Assembly: GCA_963786155.1 (NCBI GenBank)
Contig: CAWAXW010000006.1
Coordinates: forward strand, 2,976,001-3,040,000
Direction: 5' to 3'
Source: CAWAXW01 sp963786155
GTDB taxonomy: Bacteria; Actinomycetota; CADDZG01; WHSQ01
DNA length: 64,000 bases
Under the pieces are notes generated by a model. That model searched no databases, was not told where the DNA came from, and saw only the letters and a program-made list of their open reading frames with translations. Below are positions 1 to 9,717 of this stretch, piece after piece (positions within the stretch are counted from its first letter, which is position 1; each line of letters begins with the position of its first letter). Position numbers and translations under genes: made by a program.

Positions 1-1854
1 CAACGGTGCATGAAGCACGTCAAGGCGCCGGACTTCCCGACAGGCGCGCTCGATCGTCGGGCAGCAGGGGATCGACGACGCCTTCACGACGGGCCGGGGC
101 ACGATGAAGATGCGGGCCGTCTGCGAGGTCGAGGAAGGACCGAAGGGCGCTCCGCGGATCGTCGTCACCGAGCTGCCTTACAGGTGAACAAGGCGCGCCT
201 TGCCGAGAAGATCGCCGAGCTCGTCGAACGCAGAAGAAGCTCGAGGGCATCGCCGACCTTCGCGACGAGTCTCAACGTGAAGGGTATGCGCCTCGTCATC
301 GACCTCAAGAAGAACGCGGTGCCCCACGTCGTGCTGAACCAGCTCTACAAGCGGACGCAGCTGCAGGACAACTTCGCGGTGAACATGCTGGCGCTCGTCG
401 ACGGCGTCCCACGGACGCTGAATCTCGGCGAGGTCGATCCAGGAGTACATCACGCACCAGATCACCGTCGTGACGCGCCGGACGCAGTACCGGTTGCGCA
501 AAGCCGAAGGAGCGCTCGCACATCCTCGAGGGCCTCATCATCGCCCTCGACAACATCGACGAGATCGTCGCGCTGATCCGAGCGGCAGCGGACGTCGAGG
601 AGGCGCGCGGCGGGTTGATGGCCCGCTTCGGGCTCTCGCGAGATCCAGGCGCAACACATCCTGGACATGCCGCTGCGCCGGTTGACCGCTCTCGAACAGG
701 ACAAGATCCGCGAGGAGCACGCGGCTCTGCAGACGACGATCGCAGAGCTCAAGTCGATCCTTGCCGATCCCGCGAAGCTCCGAGCCCTCATCGCCGACGA
801 ACTACGAGAGATCCGCGAGAAGTTCGGGGACGACCGCCGGACCCGATTGGTCCCGGACGAGGGTGAGTTCGACATCGAGGACCTGATCGCGGACGAGGAC
901 CTCGTCATCTCGGTCTCGCGCGACGGCTACATCAAGAGCGTTCCGCTCGATACCTACCGCACAACAGGGCCGCGGGGGCCGAGGGGTCAAGGGGGCCGCG
1001 CTGAAAGAAGGCGACATCGTCGAGCACCTGCATCACGACGACCGCGCACTCCTATCTGCTGCTGTTCTCGAACACCGGACGCGTCTATCGATTGAAGGCA
1101 CACGAGATCCCGAAACGAGACCGGACCGCGCGCGGGACGGCCGTGGTGAACGTCGTCGCGATGAAGCCGGACGACAAGGTCGCCGCCGTGATCGACACCC
1201 GGGATTACGAGACCTATCGATACCTCTTGATCGCGACGAAGCGAGGAATGGTCAAGAAGACACTGTTCCGCGAGTACGACTCTTCTCGCCGGGAAGGGAT
1301 CATCGCCCTGAACCTGAAGGACGGGGACGAGGTCGTACGCGTGGCCCCGACTGCCGGCGATGACGACGTCCTGCTCATCAGCAAGAAGGGCAAGGCGATC
1401 CGTTTCAAGGAGGAGCAATGTGCGACCCATGGGACGCACGGCGACCGGGGTCATCGGGATCAGACTCGACCCGGACGACGAAGTGGTTGCGTGCGATGTG
1501 GTGAGGCGATGACTCGACAGAGCTGCTCGTCGTGACCGAGTTCGGCTACGGCAAGCGGACCAAGCTTCCCGAGTTCCCGAGGAAGGGCCGCGGCGGCAAG
1601 GGCGTCATCGCGGCGAAGCTGACCAAACCCAGGGGCCAGCTCACAGGAGCTTGCGTCGTCACGCCGGAGTCGAGGTCTTCCTTATCTCCGACGACGGAGT
1701 CGTCATCAGGATGCCGGTGAAGACGATCTCGCGACAGGGACGCCCCGCGACGGGCGTGAAGGTCATGAACATCACGCCTGGAGCGCGCGTATCCGCCGTG
1801 GCGCCGGTGGTCGGCGAGGCCGACGACTCGGGCCAGACGGTCCTCGAAGCCTAG
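1..1854 (+). CDS. gyrA: DNA gyrase subunit A, C-terminal part (5'-truncated, many frameshifts)
   Basis: GyrA is the DNA-breaking and DNA-wrapping subunit of the type II topoisomerase that introduces negative supercoils. The window opens inside the breakage-reunion domain (MKHVKAPDFPTGAL matches the conserved 'GPDFPTG' segment) and runs through the tower and coiled-coil (LMARFGLS, QAQHILDMPLRRLTALE) into the beta-pinwheel DNA-wrapping domain. A GyrA-box-like TQGRGGRGVKG can be reconstructed near 960-995. Reading it as one protein needs about ten or more single-base corrections, near 51, 184, 235, 265, 435, 505, 640, 985, 1035, 1420, 1508 and 1650. The last 200 bases read cleanly to the TAG at 1852. 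The indels are dense only here, at the sequence edge, so low-coverage sequence error is more likely than gene decay of an essential gene. DUF3566 follows immediately, as in other Actinobacteria. Confidence 0.93.
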
Positions 1855-1858
1855 GGGG

Positions 1859-1884
1859 ACGGTTCTTTCACCGTGGTGGTTTTT
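1859..1884 (+). terminator. possible weak terminator after gyrA
   Basis: A 5-bp stem (ACGGT/ACCGT) with a 6-base loop is followed by GG-TGG and five T residues. The stem is short, so this may only be chance. It lies just before the gene-specific ribosome binding site of the next gene. Confidence 0.3.
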
Positions 1885-1931
1885 CGCACATACTGACGGT
1901 CACTCACTGAGGTACCCATCAGGAGGAGAGG

Positions 1932-2504
1932 GTGTCCACCCGACGCGAAGATCCCGACTTCTGGCGCAATGAGGACGATGTCCTAGCGCCTCGACCGGAC
2001 CGGCCAGGTCTGGAGATCGACGCGCTCGATCCGCTCCCCGCTCCGTTCACGACCGACCTCCCCGACCCCCTGGATGCGCCCGAAGAGAGGACCGAGGTCG
2101 GGCCGCGCCCGCGCCGCGGGCGCCCTGTGCGCCGCCGGCCGCGGACCCCCCTGCGGCGCGTCAAGCGCACGCTGAAGCACGTCGACCCTCTCAGCGTGCT
2201 GAAGATCTCGATGTTCTACTTCGCGATCTTCCTGGTTCTCTGGCTCTTCTTCGTAGCGATCGTCTATTGGGTGTTATCCGAGGCCGGTTTCTTCCGCACC
2301 CTGAAGGAAGTGCAAGAAGGGTTTGCCTTCGAGCCGAGCAAGATCTCCCTTTGGACATTCGAGCGCTGGGGCCTGGTGCTGGGGGTTGCGTTCGCGGTCC
2401 TGGCCTCGTTGTTCAATCTCTTCTTGGCGTTCTTGTACAACGTCGGCGCGGACATCTTCGGGGGGATCGACCTCACCTTCGTCGAGCGCGACACAAGCCT
2501 CTAA
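1932..2504 (+). CDS. DUF3566 transmembrane protein downstream of gyrA
   Basis: This 190-residue membrane protein belongs to the DUF3566 family, which in Actinobacteria sits next to gyrA; its biochemical role is not established. Residues 1-75 are polar, Pro/Arg/Asp-rich and probably disordered and cytoplasmic. Two hydrophobic segments follow, at about 96-118 (YFAIFLVLWLFFVAIVYWV) and 148-172, joined by a stretch with aromatic residues. The GTG start is chosen because AGGAGGAGAGG lies just upstream at 1920-1930. The stop codon TAA overlaps the stop of the convergent gene by four bases (CTAA, 2501-2504). Confidence 0.9.
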   Translation: MSTRREDPDFWRNEDDVLAPRPDRPGLEIDALDPLPAPFTTDLPDPLDAPEERTEVGPRPRRGRPVRRRPRTPLRRVKRTLKHVDPLSVLKISMFYFAIFLVLWLFFVAIVYWVLSEAGFFRTLKEVQEGFAFEPSKISLWTFERWGLVLGVAFAVLASLFNLFLAFLYNVGADIFGGIDLTFVERDTSL

Positions 2505-3559
2505 ATCGACGCGGCCTCTAGTCGCATCAGCCGGATCCCCGCGCGGCCTAGATCCCCGAACAAAGTCTCCGTATCCGCGATCTGATCGAGGGTGAAAACT
2601 CCCGATGGCGCGCCGGGAGAGGCCGACCGCGTTGCTGCATGGGCCATCGGGATGGCCATCAAGTCCACGGCTGCTCCCGCGAGACCGAGAGATATGGAAT
2701 CCCGGCGCCCGTCGCGCCGGCCGCGGACGTCGACCCTCATGGCGGAGGCCGACGGACCCGGCGGTGGGAGCCGTTCCAAGAACGCGAGCACGCGCTCCGT
2801 CAAGGCGCGCGGAGCGGATGCATTGGCAAGTGCTCCCACTATCCCGGCGCGCACGGTGATCCTGGCGATATCCATGACGGCGCGCTCGGCGACCCCCAGG
2901 CGATAAGTGAGCGCGCGCAGACCCGGGGACTTCTTGTAAATGGTCTGTATCTCGGGATGCCCACAGCGGAAAGTCTCGACCCAGCCCAGCGGCTCGGGGA
3001 AGAACACAGGTTTTGGATCTATCGCCGACGCGGTGGATGCCGGTTCGTGGTCCGCTATGTAGGGGGCTCGACGTGAGAGTTGATCGAGGAGGTCGAACGG
3101 CGCTCCACTGGTCCGAGAGTCGGCGGACGAGCGTACGACCGAGATGCCTATCTCGGCGACTTCCTCGATGTGATCGGTCCCCAGCCGCACGAGTACGTCG
3201 GTAAGACCTGGACTCAGCCCCGAGCTTGGCACGACCGTCGCGCCGGCGCTCCGAGCCTCTTCCTCCAACTCGAGACCGGCGAGAGCTACGTCGTCGACGT
3301 TCGAGGCCGCAACTAATGCTCCGCCACCTGCGATCGCGGCGCGCATCAGCTCGAGATGCTCGGTACCACGCCGAGGGACGGGATCGATCACCAAAGCGCC
3401 CTCCGCAAGCTCCCGAACCGCCACCTCTAGGAACGCCGAGGTCGGCTCAACGGTGAGGCCGGCTCGCGAGATGAGAGCGGTCAACATGCGCCCGAGTGGG
3501 GTGCCGGCCTCCAGCAGAATCACTTTGCGAGCTTGCAGTTCCGATGCGCCCGTACTCAT
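2501..3559 (-). CDS. saccharopine dehydrogenase-like (NAD(P)-binding) protein
   Basis: A 352-residue protein resembling the saccharopine dehydrogenase/reductase superfamily. The N-terminus (VILLEAGTPLGRMLTALIS) has the beta-strand plus G-x-P-L-G turn of a Rossmann fold. A central GLSPGLTDVLVRLG segment and a later PEPLGWVETFRCGHPE segment resemble the substrate domain of the family. The exact substrate cannot be read from the sequence, and lysine metabolism should not be assumed. The ATG at 3559 is preferred over upstream in-frame starts because it overlaps the stop of the small upstream gene in an ATGA arrangement, which implies translational coupling. It converges on DUF3566 with a four-base stop overlap. 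Confidence 0.6.
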   Translation of the reverse strand: MSTGASELQARKVILLEAGTPLGRMLTALISRAGLTVEPTSAFLEVAVRELAEGALVIDPVPRRGTEHLELMRAAIAGGGALVAASNVDDVALAGLELEEEARSAGATVVPSSGLSPGLTDVLVRLGTDHIEEVAEIGISVVRSSADSRTSGAPFDLLDQLSRRAPYIADHEPASTASAIDPKPVFFPEPLGWVETFRCGHPEIQTIYKKSPGLRALTYRLGVAERAVMDIARITVRAGIVGALANASAPRALTERVLAFLERLPPPGPSASAMRVDVRGRRDGRRDSISLGLAGAAVDLMAIPMAHAATRSASPGAPSGVFTLDQIADTETLFGDLGRAGIRLMRLEAASI

Positions 3560-3693
3560 AAAGCGACCGGATCGGCTGGAGTCCATCGCCCTTCGTCGGG
3601 GGCCACTTTCGAATGAGCAAGACTGCGCAGTATCCAGAGCCCCACGGCAAGGAGTCCGGCGATCGCGAGAGCCCGAACGAAGGGTCGTGCCAT
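3556..3693 (-). CDS. small single-span membrane peptide (45 aa)
   Basis: A 45-codon frame beginning MARPFVRALAIAGLLAVGL encodes one N-terminal hydrophobic helix (about residues 7-23) after two Arg residues, then a short polar tail. Its TGA stop overlaps the ATG of the saccharopine-dehydrogenase-like gene (ATGA at 3556-3559), which is the main evidence that it is real. No strong ribosome binding site is seen. It is too short to be assigned to a family, and its function is unknown. Its start lies 54 bases from the divergent ABC ATPase start, so both probably share a promoter region. Confidence 0.5.
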   Translation of the reverse strand: MARPFVRALAIAGLLAVGLWILRSLAHSKVAPDEGRWTPADPVAL

Positions 3694-3747
3694 TGCCCCG
3701 GAGTCTACGCGGGCCGTTCCGCACACGCGCTGCGTAGGATGCCCGAG

Positions 3748-4851
3748 ATGGCGGTGATGATCTCGCTCGAGCGAGTCTCGAAGCGATTCGACAACTCTGA
3801 CGCTCCCGCCGTGAGCGACCTCTCCATGGAGATCGAAGAGGGGGAGACCGTTGTCCTAGTGGGCCCTTCGGGATGCGGGAAGACCACGACCATGAAGATG
3901 ATCAACCGGCTCATCGAGCCTTCTTCAGGAAAGATCGAGGTCGCGGGAGCCGACGTGATGAGCGCCGATCCGGTCGATCTGCGGCGCGGGATGGGCTACG
4001 TCATCCAGAGCATCGGGCTGCTTCCCCACCGGACCGTCGAGAGCAACATCGCGACGGTGCCCCAGCTTCTTGGGTGGGATGAGGACAAGGTGCGGGCGCG
4101 GGTGGAGGAGCTGGTCGAGATCTTCGAGCTCGATCGCGAGCTCCTGCCTCGCTATCCGGGGGAGCTTTCGGGTGGCCAACGCCAACGTGTGGGCGTAGCG
4201 AGGGCTCTGGCCGCGGACCCGCCGGTGATGCTGATGGACGAGCCCTTTGGTGCGGTCGATCCCATCGTGCGGGAGCGCCTTCAGGATCAGTTCATCGATA
4301 TCCAGTCGCGGCTTCGAAAGACGATCGTCTTCGTGACGCACGACATCGATGAGGCGATCAAGCTGGCCGACAGGATCGCGATCCTGAACGTCGGAGGGAT
4401 CATCGAACAATTCGAGTCGCCCGAGACGATCCTGCGCGCCCCCGCCAACGAGTTCGTGAAGCGGTTCGTGGGTCCCGAGCGCGGCTTGAAACGACTCGCC
4501 CTGATGAAGGTTTCGGACATCGGCATCGAGGAAGGCCCGGTCGTCACTCCGGACACCACTTCGCAGGAGGCGACCGAGGTCATGGCCCGATTCAACAGGG
4601 ACTGGGCCAGCGTGGTGTCCAACGGGGAGTTGCTCGGTTGGATCGATGCTGAGTCACTTAGAGCGGTCGCGAAGGTGGATGGGGTTGCTACGCGTCCGTT
4701 CAGCGCATTCGTCACGCCGGAAAGCACCCTCCGCCAAGCTCTCGATGCGATCGTCACATCCCGAACCCAAGTGGCAGTCGTTGCAACCGAAGAACAGAGG
4801 TACGCCGGAATCCTGTCGCTCGATCGTGTATCGGAGCACATAGTCTCGTGA
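3748..4851 (+). CDS. opuCA: glycine betaine/carnitine/choline ABC transporter ATPase with CBS domains
   Basis: This is the ATP-hydrolysing subunit of a quaternary-amine (osmoprotectant) importer of the OpuC/ProU type. In order it shows Walker A (GPSGCGKTTT), the ABC signature (LSGGQRQRVG), Walker B (VMLMDEPFGAVD) and the H-loop (VTHDIDEA). A C-terminal pair of CBS-like domains (from about residue 250) senses ionic strength or nucleotides in relatives such as OpuA. The length of 367 aa is normal. The start is uncertain among ATGs at 3739, 3748 and 3757; 3748 has an AGG about nine bases upstream. The stop overlaps the next gene (GTGA), so the four genes to 7254 form one operon. Confidence 0.88.
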   Translation: MAVMISLERVSKRFDNSDAPAVSDLSMEIEEGETVVLVGPSGCGKTTTMKMINRLIEPSSGKIEVAGADVMSADPVDLRRGMGYVIQSIGLLPHRTVESNIATVPQLLGWDEDKVRARVEELVEIFELDRELLPRYPGELSGGQRQRVGVARALAADPPVMLMDEPFGAVDPIVRERLQDQFIDIQSRLRKTIVFVTHDIDEAIKLADRIAILNVGGIIEQFESPETILRAPANEFVKRFVGPERGLKRLALMKVSDIGIEEGPVVTPDTTSQEATEVMARFNRDWASVVSNGELLGWIDAESLRAVAKVDGVATRPFSAFVTPESTLRQALDAIVTSRTQVAVVATEEQRYAGILSLDRVSEHIVS

Positions 4852-5507
4852 TCGACTGGGACTACATCCAGAGCAATACGGACCTCATCCTCGAGAAGTT
4901 CATCGAGCACATCCAACTGACCTTCATCGCGGTCGTAGTTGGCTTCCTAATCTCCTTCCCGCTTGGCATCTACGCAGCGCGACACCGGCGCGCTTACGGC
5001 CCCATCACTGCTGTAACGGGGATCCTCTACACCATCCCGAGCTTGGCGCTGTTTGCCTTCCTGGTGCCGATCACTGGCCTGTCGACACTGACTGTTGAGA
5101 TCGGCCTCGTGAGCTACACACTCTTGATCCTGATCAGGAACATCGTCGCGGGTCTGCACGGAGTTCCGACGGACGCGAAGGAAGCCGCCACCGGCATGGG
5201 CTATTCCCGGAGACAGCTGCTCTGGCGAGTTGAGTTGCCTTTGGCGCTCCCGGTGATCATCGCCGGGGTACGTCTTGCGACGGTTACGACTATCGGACTC
5301 GTCACCGTCACCGCGCTGATCGGCAAAGGAGGGCTCGGCTACTTCATCCTCGTTGGGCTGCGCTCCTTCGGCTTGAACCAGACCGCGTCGATCGTCGGTG
5401 CGGTGCTTTCGATCGCACTTGCGATCGCGGTTGACGCGCTGTTGCTGGGGACCGAGAGGGTCCTGACGCCTTGGGCGCGCAGCCGGCGGGTAAAGGCCTT
5501 CGCCTGA
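4848..5507 (+). CDS. opuCB: osmoprotectant ABC transporter permease 1
   Basis: A 219-residue inner-membrane permease with about five or six helices and the conserved EAA loop (GVPTDAKEAATGMGYSRRQLLWRVELPLA, residues about 102-130) that docks on the ATPase. The composition and length fit the OpuCB/OpuCD (ProW-like) permeases of glycine betaine/carnitine/choline importers. The GTG start overlaps the ATPase stop as GTGA, and the TGA stop overlaps the start of the second permease (TGATG), consistent with tight translational coupling. Confidence 0.87.
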   Translation: MIDWDYIQSNTDLILEKFIEHIQLTFIAVVVGFLISFPLGIYAARHRRAYGPITAVTGILYTIPSLALFAFLVPITGLSTLTVEIGLVSYTLLILIRNIVAGLHGVPTDAKEAATGMGYSRRQLLWRVELPLALPVIIAGVRLATVTTIGLVTVTALIGKGGLGYFILVGLRSFGLNQTASIVGAVLSIALAIAVDALLLGTERVLTPWARSRRVKAFA

Positions 5508-6247
5508 TGCTCGGCGAGGTGTGGGCGTGGTTCACGGATCCGGCCAACTACGAGGGCTCGAACGGGATCCCGCGCCGGATCTGGGAGCACATCTGGATGT
5601 CGGGGCTGGCCACCACCTTGGCGCTCTTGATCGCGTTGCCCGTCGGGCTGTTCATAGGCCACACGCGACGTTTGGAATTCCTCGCCGTGTCGATCGGGAA
5701 CATCGGCCGGGCCCTCCCGACCTTCGGCGTCTTGGGTCTCGTGTTCCCGTTCACCCTCGATTGGCCGGGCGACTTTGGCTTTCTCGCCACCCTGATAGCC
5801 CTCGTCCTCCTTGCGATCCCTCCGATCTTGACGAATACCTATGTGGGCGTGAAAGGCGTGGAAGCCGACACGGTCGAGGCCGCCCGCGGGATGGGGATGC
5901 GCGGCCGTCAGGTGCTCGGGCGCCTCGAGCTGCCGTTGTCGGCGCCACTCATCGTGGCGGGGGTCAGGACCGCCGCGGTCCAGGTCGTGGCCACCGCGAC
6001 GCTTTGGGCGGTCGTGGCCGGAGGCGGATTGGGGCGTTACATCGTCGACGGGTTCGCGCTGGGAACGATCGGACGCGACCAACTCGTCGGCGGGGCGATC
6101 TTGGTCGCTCTGCTTGCCGTAGTCACCGAGTTGTCCTTCGCGTTCATCGAGCGGGTGGTCGCACCGCGAACCGGTTACCGGAAGCGCAGCTACTTCGACC
6201 TCCTGGGTCGCACAACGCGGGAAGCCTCTGTCGCACGGGACAGTTAA
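5507..6247 (+). CDS. opuCD: osmoprotectant ABC transporter permease 2
   Basis: The second permease, 246 residues, is a paralogue of the preceding gene. It has a hydrophilic N-terminus (DPANYEGSNGIPRRIWEHI), about six helices, and the EAA motif (VEADTVEAARGMGMRGRQVL). Two OpuC-type permeases normally form a heterodimer in the membrane. The ATG at 5507 is chosen because it overlaps the previous stop codon (TGATG); an upstream frame extends into the first permease and is ignored. The coding sequence ends 64 bases before the substrate-binding lipoprotein gene. Confidence 0.87.
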   Translation: MLGEVWAWFTDPANYEGSNGIPRRIWEHIWMSGLATTLALLIALPVGLFIGHTRRLEFLAVSIGNIGRALPTFGVLGLVFPFTLDWPGDFGFLATLIALVLLAIPPILTNTYVGVKGVEADTVEAARGMGMRGRQVLGRLELPLSAPLIVAGVRTAAVQVVATATLWAVVAGGGLGRYIVDGFALGTIGRDQLVGGAILVALLAVVTELSFAFIERVVAPRTGYRKRSYFDLLGRTTREASVARDS

Positions 6248-6311
6248 GGTCACTCCCGTTCCTAGTCCGGGATCCATAAGGGTTCCCGGCGAACAGGGAG
6301 GAGAAGACCCA

Positions 6312-7254
6312 ATGCGGAGATCCCGCAGGTACGTCCTTGGGGCGGCCCTCCTCGCGCTGATGCTGATGCTCGGCGCGTGCGGGTCGGGTGAGGACGACGA
6401 GAACGGCGACGCCGGCGGTGACAACGGCGCGACGGAGGAAGAGAAGGGCAGCGTCACGGTTGGAGCGGTCGCCTTCGCCGAGAACCAGATCGTGGGCGAG
6501 ATGTACGCGGCAGTGCTCGAGAACGCGGGCTACGAAGTCGACAAGCAGATGGATTCTCGGTTCGCGCGAGTCGCTACAGCCGGCACTCGAATCGGGCGAG
6601 GTACATGTCGCGCCCGAGTATCTAGGGTCACTGCTGCTGTTCCTCGATGCCGAAGCAGCCGCATCCGGGGACCCCGCGGAGAACGTGGCTCTGCTCGAGC
6701 CGTTGCTCTCCGAGAAAGGCGTCGCTCTCCTCGAACCTTCAGGGGCGAACGACACGAACGCATTCGTGGTGACCGCAGAGACTGCAGAGGAGCACTCGCT
6801 TGCGACCATGAGCGACCTTGCACCGGTCTCTGGTGACCTCATCCTGGGTGGGCCTCCTGAGTGTCCCGAGCGTCCGTTCTGCATCCCCGGTCTCAAAGAC
6901 ACCTATGGGGTGGAGTTCAAGGAGTTCAGACCACTCGACGTCGGCGGCCCGCTCACCGTTGCAGCACTCGACAAGGGCAAGATCGACGTCGCCCTGCTGT
7001 TCTCGACTTCGAGCGTCATCGGCGACAAGGGTTGGGTCGTGCTCGAGGACGACCAGGCCCTGCAAACCGCGGAGAACATCACACCGGTCGTATCTGAGGA
7101 TGCACTCGACGACGAGCTCGAGACCTTGCTGAACGAAGTCAGTGCACTGCTCACGACCGAGAACATGACCGAGCTCAACGGCCGGGTCGAGATCGAGCAG
7201 GAGACGCCCGAGGACGTGGCGCGCTCGTTCCTAGAAGAGAATGGACTGCTTTAG
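6312..7254 (+). CDS. opuCC: osmoprotectant ABC substrate-binding lipoprotein (one frameshift)
   Basis: The extracytoplasmic quaternary-amine receptor of the operon. A lipoprotein signal ends in the lipobox LGAC (Cys about 23), followed by an acidic Gly/Asp/Glu linker and an OpuAC-type binding fold (VTVGAVAFAENQIVGEMYAA, GSRESLQPALESGEVHVAPEY, ending SFLEENGLL). The reading frame breaks near 6554: removing one T from GGATTCTCGG restores LGSRE, a conserved segment of this family. The remainder is intact and the rest of the operon is unbroken, so a sequence error is likely. Ribosome binding site AGGGAGGAG lies at about 6296-6304. A strong hairpin terminator follows. Confidence 0.85.
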
Positions 7255-7272
7255 AACGACGCTCGACAGAAC

Positions 7273-7306
7273 AAGAAAAGGGGGCCCTTGGGGGGCCCCT
7301 TTTCTT
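7273..7306. terminator. bidirectional intrinsic terminator
   Basis: A near-perfect inverted repeat (AAGAAAAGGGG pairing with CCCCTTTTCTT, extended by GGGCCC bases in the centre) lies between two convergent genes. A-tract and T-tract on the two sides allow termination in both directions, for the osmolyte operon and for the minus-strand propeller gene ending at 7313. Confidence 0.9.
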
Positions 7307-7312
7307 ATGTCC

Positions 7313-8926
7313 CTACACCGGTGGCTTGTCGATGTGTGAGATGGGCGTCGGGGTGGGGAGTGAGTCGAGGAAGGTCTGCATCTGCTCGGCCTGTGCCTGC
7401 CGGCTCTCGTCGGGCCGCAACGCGGTGATGCTGCTGCCCACGGTGTAGACCGTGTTGCGAGCGACCGCAACGCCGGAGCCCAGTGACGAGCCAACCTGCG
7501 CAACCAGTAGGGGCGTGCCCGTTCGAGTGTCGTGCGCCGTCAGCAACCCGCTGCCGTTGAGCGAATAGACGACACCGTTCGCGCTGGTAGTGGGATTCGC
7601 GTGGAGCGGGAGGTCTGTGGTCGACGAGATCCAGCGGTAGTCGGCGGTGGACTTATCGAGCGAGACCAGCGAGTTGAAGGTTCCTGCGACGACGTAGATG
7701 CCTCCGGAGGGATCGACCGCGGTGCTGCCGATGCTCGAAGGTGCGAACCCCGCAGCCGGGGTGCTGATGAAGACCTGGTGGAGTCCCTTCATATTCTTCG
7801 CGTTGGCCATGTGGTAGATGCCGGCCTTCTGGAGCTCTCCGACCACTGTCTTGCCCTTGACCTTCATGAGGTTGGGCGCAGCTGCGAAGTCGAGGTCGAG
7901 CTTCTGGCACGGCCCGGTTCCCTCGGCGAAGTTCGAGCCGGGTGCGATCGGGACGCACGGCAGCTCACGCGTTGTGTCGACGTAGGTGTCGTGCAGACCC
8001 TTGTAGGAGTCGACGATCTCCCCGAAGGTAGGCCGCGACTTGTCCAGGTCCACTTTCAGGATCGCGTTCGTCCGCTCGTGTTCGTGAGCGGGCGAGTAAG
8101 GCGCGGCGGTCCCAACGTATCCGTACTTGGTTTTCTCGTCGATGGCGAAGCTCGACCAGATGTTGCCGCCGCTGAAGCCCTCTTTGCGGTCCTTGATGGG
8201 GATCGTGTAAGTGCGCTTCAGGAGCTTGCCGGTGATCGCGTCGATCACGGCGAAGCCGCCGTACGCGGTCTTGCGGGCTTCTGCGTCGAACTCGATCCCC
8301 GCGGTGTCCCATCCGGCGATGACCACATCATCGAAAACGATGGCGCTGGCCTGAGTCCCGGCGCCGGTCTGTTTTTCCGTCGTGGTGGCCCACAGCACAT
8401 CGCCTGTCTCCTGATCGAGAGCAGCGACGTATGGGTTCTCGTAGTTGGCGACGCTCGCGTAGATGCGCCCGTTCGCTACGGCAAGAGAACCGTTGATGCC
8501 GCCGGCACCGCTCGAGAACGCGACCGTTGGGTCCTCCTCGACGCGCTTCTTCCACACCAGAGCGCCGGTGTCCGCATTCAACGCGTAGACCCAACCGCTT
8601 TGGCTGCCCACGTAAACGCAACCATCGGCGATCGCCGCCGTCCCACTGAAGGACGAACCCTCCGCGGCATCGGGGGTGTACTGCCAACTCGTAGCTAGGG
8701 TCGACGCGACCCCGGACGAGATTTGCTTCTCATCGGGCTGGTGCCGGGTGTGGCTGAGGTCGTGGCCCATCATCGGCCAGTCGCCCCCGCGATGGTCCGC
8801 CTTCGCACACTCAGCCTTCTTGGCTGCGGAGGCGGGTACTGCTGAGGGAAGTGCGGCCACGACAGCGACGGCCGCAGCGAGTGCGAAGAGCTTCGTTCTG
8901 CGAGGTCTCACGAATAAGTTGTCCAT
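7313..8926 (-). CDS. secreted PQQ-like beta-propeller protein (paralogue A)
   Basis: A 537-residue exported protein. The signal peptide has Arg-rich n-region, a hydrophobic core and an Ala-x-Ala site (PASAA, about residue 34). The mature part starts with C-x(4)-H-x-GG-D-W (CAKADHRGGDW), then repeated blade motifs such as ALNADTGALVWK and ALDQETGDVLWA, the tryptophan-docking type of PQQ quinoprotein and BamB-like propellers. A second Cys (ADGCIYVG) could pair with the first. It is paralogous to the genes at 11142 and 13350, sharing FGEIVDSY and RTNAILKVD segments. Whether it binds PQQ cannot be told by eye, and no haem motif (CxxCH) is present. It lies downstream of two cupredoxin membrane genes on the same strand. 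Confidence 0.8.
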   Translation of the reverse strand: MDNLFVRPRRTKLFALAAAVAVVAALPSAVPASAAKKAECAKADHRGGDWPMMGHDLSHTRHQPDEKQISSGVASTLATSWQYTPDAAEGSSFSGTAAIADGCVYVGSQSGWVYALNADTGALVWKKRVEEDPTVAFSSGAGGINGSLAVANGRIYASVANYENPYVAALDQETGDVLWATTTEKQTGAGTQASAIVFDDVVIAGWDTAGIEFDAEARKTAYGGFAVIDAITGKLLKRTYTIPIKDRKEGFSGGNIWSSFAIDEKTKYGYVGTAAPYSPAHEHERTNAILKVDLDKSRPTFGEIVDSYKGLHDTYVDTTRELPCVPIAPGSNFAEGTGPCQKLDLDFAAAPNLMKVKGKTVVGELQKAGIYHMANAKNMKGLHQVFISTPAAGFAPSSIGSTAVDPSGGIYVVAGTFNSLVSLDKSTADYRWISSTTDLPLHANPTTSANGVVYSLNGSGLLTAHDTRTGTPLLVAQVGSSLGSGVAVARNTVYTVGSSITALRPDESRQAQAEQMQTFLDSLPTPTPISHIDKPPV

Positions 8927-8987
8927 GCCGACAGATTCGACGTAGGGGGGTGGTTTCCTCCCCTTTTAGCCCGAATGATCGGTTTGC

Positions 8988-9717
8988 TTACTCGACCGTC
9001 ACCCGTCCCTGCATCGTCGGATGCAGGTCGCATTGGAAGTAGTAGGCCCCCGCTTCAAGCGCCGGGATCTCGTACTCGCCACTTCCCCCGGCCTCGATGT
9101 TCGAGCCCGTGAAGAACACCGTCTTGAGCGTGTCGTTCTCGTAGATCGAGACGTTGTGGGGGGCCGCGTCTGGGTTGTCGAACGAGAGCACGACTTCCTC
9201 GCCTGCCGGGAACGTCAGCTCGGCGGTGGAGAACACCAGGCCGGACGCGCTCGATCTCTTCCGGCTGCGGCTCTGCGGCGGGTGCGGCCGCGGCGGCAAC
9301 CGGGGCCGCCGTTTCCGATCCTTCGTGGGTGGCGGTTTCCCCGACGCCGACGTTGACGAGAACGACGGCCAACGCGACCGGGTAGATCACGAGTACCGCC
9401 AGCTCTGCGATGGTCCTGCCGCTCATCTTCGGCTTCGCCGCGGCATAGGTCGCGGCGGCCATGATGTTCACGGCGAGCGCGAGCGCGACCGCAGGCGCCT
9501 GCTCGTGGGAGATGCTCAACAGGAACAGGGCGAACAACCCGGCGACGACCGCGATGCCGAGCAGCGCAAGAAGCGGGACGGCGATCGGCAAGGGGATGCG
9601 GAATGTGACCTCTTTGACCAAGGGGTCGGGCCGCTCGGAAGGCTCGGGGCGTTCCACAGGCCCCGCTTCGTTGCCCGTATCCAAAGCCTTCTTCTTCTCC
9701 TCCAGCATGCTCACCAT
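8988..9717 (-). CDS. membrane protein with C-terminal cupredoxin domain (one frameshift)
   Basis: About 242 residues after correcting a single extra base near 9245. The N-terminal third is charged and cytoplasmic. At least three hydrophobic segments follow (about residues 40-65, 70-90 and 103-122), then an Ala/Pro linker and an extracytoplasmic cupredoxin domain. That domain keeps all four type-1 copper ligands: His in PHNVSIY, then Cys, His and Met in FQCDLHPTM. The ATG at 9717 overlaps the stop of the three-cupredoxin gene (TGATG), so the two are translated together. It probably accepts or passes electrons at the outer face of the membrane. Without the correction the copper domain would be lost. 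Confidence 0.75.

Noticed and set aside
7532..8698. A 388-codon open frame on the plus strand.
   Set aside because: It is antisense to the PQQ-like propeller at 7313-8926, is Arg/Val/Asp-rich without any motif, and is a by-product of high GC content.
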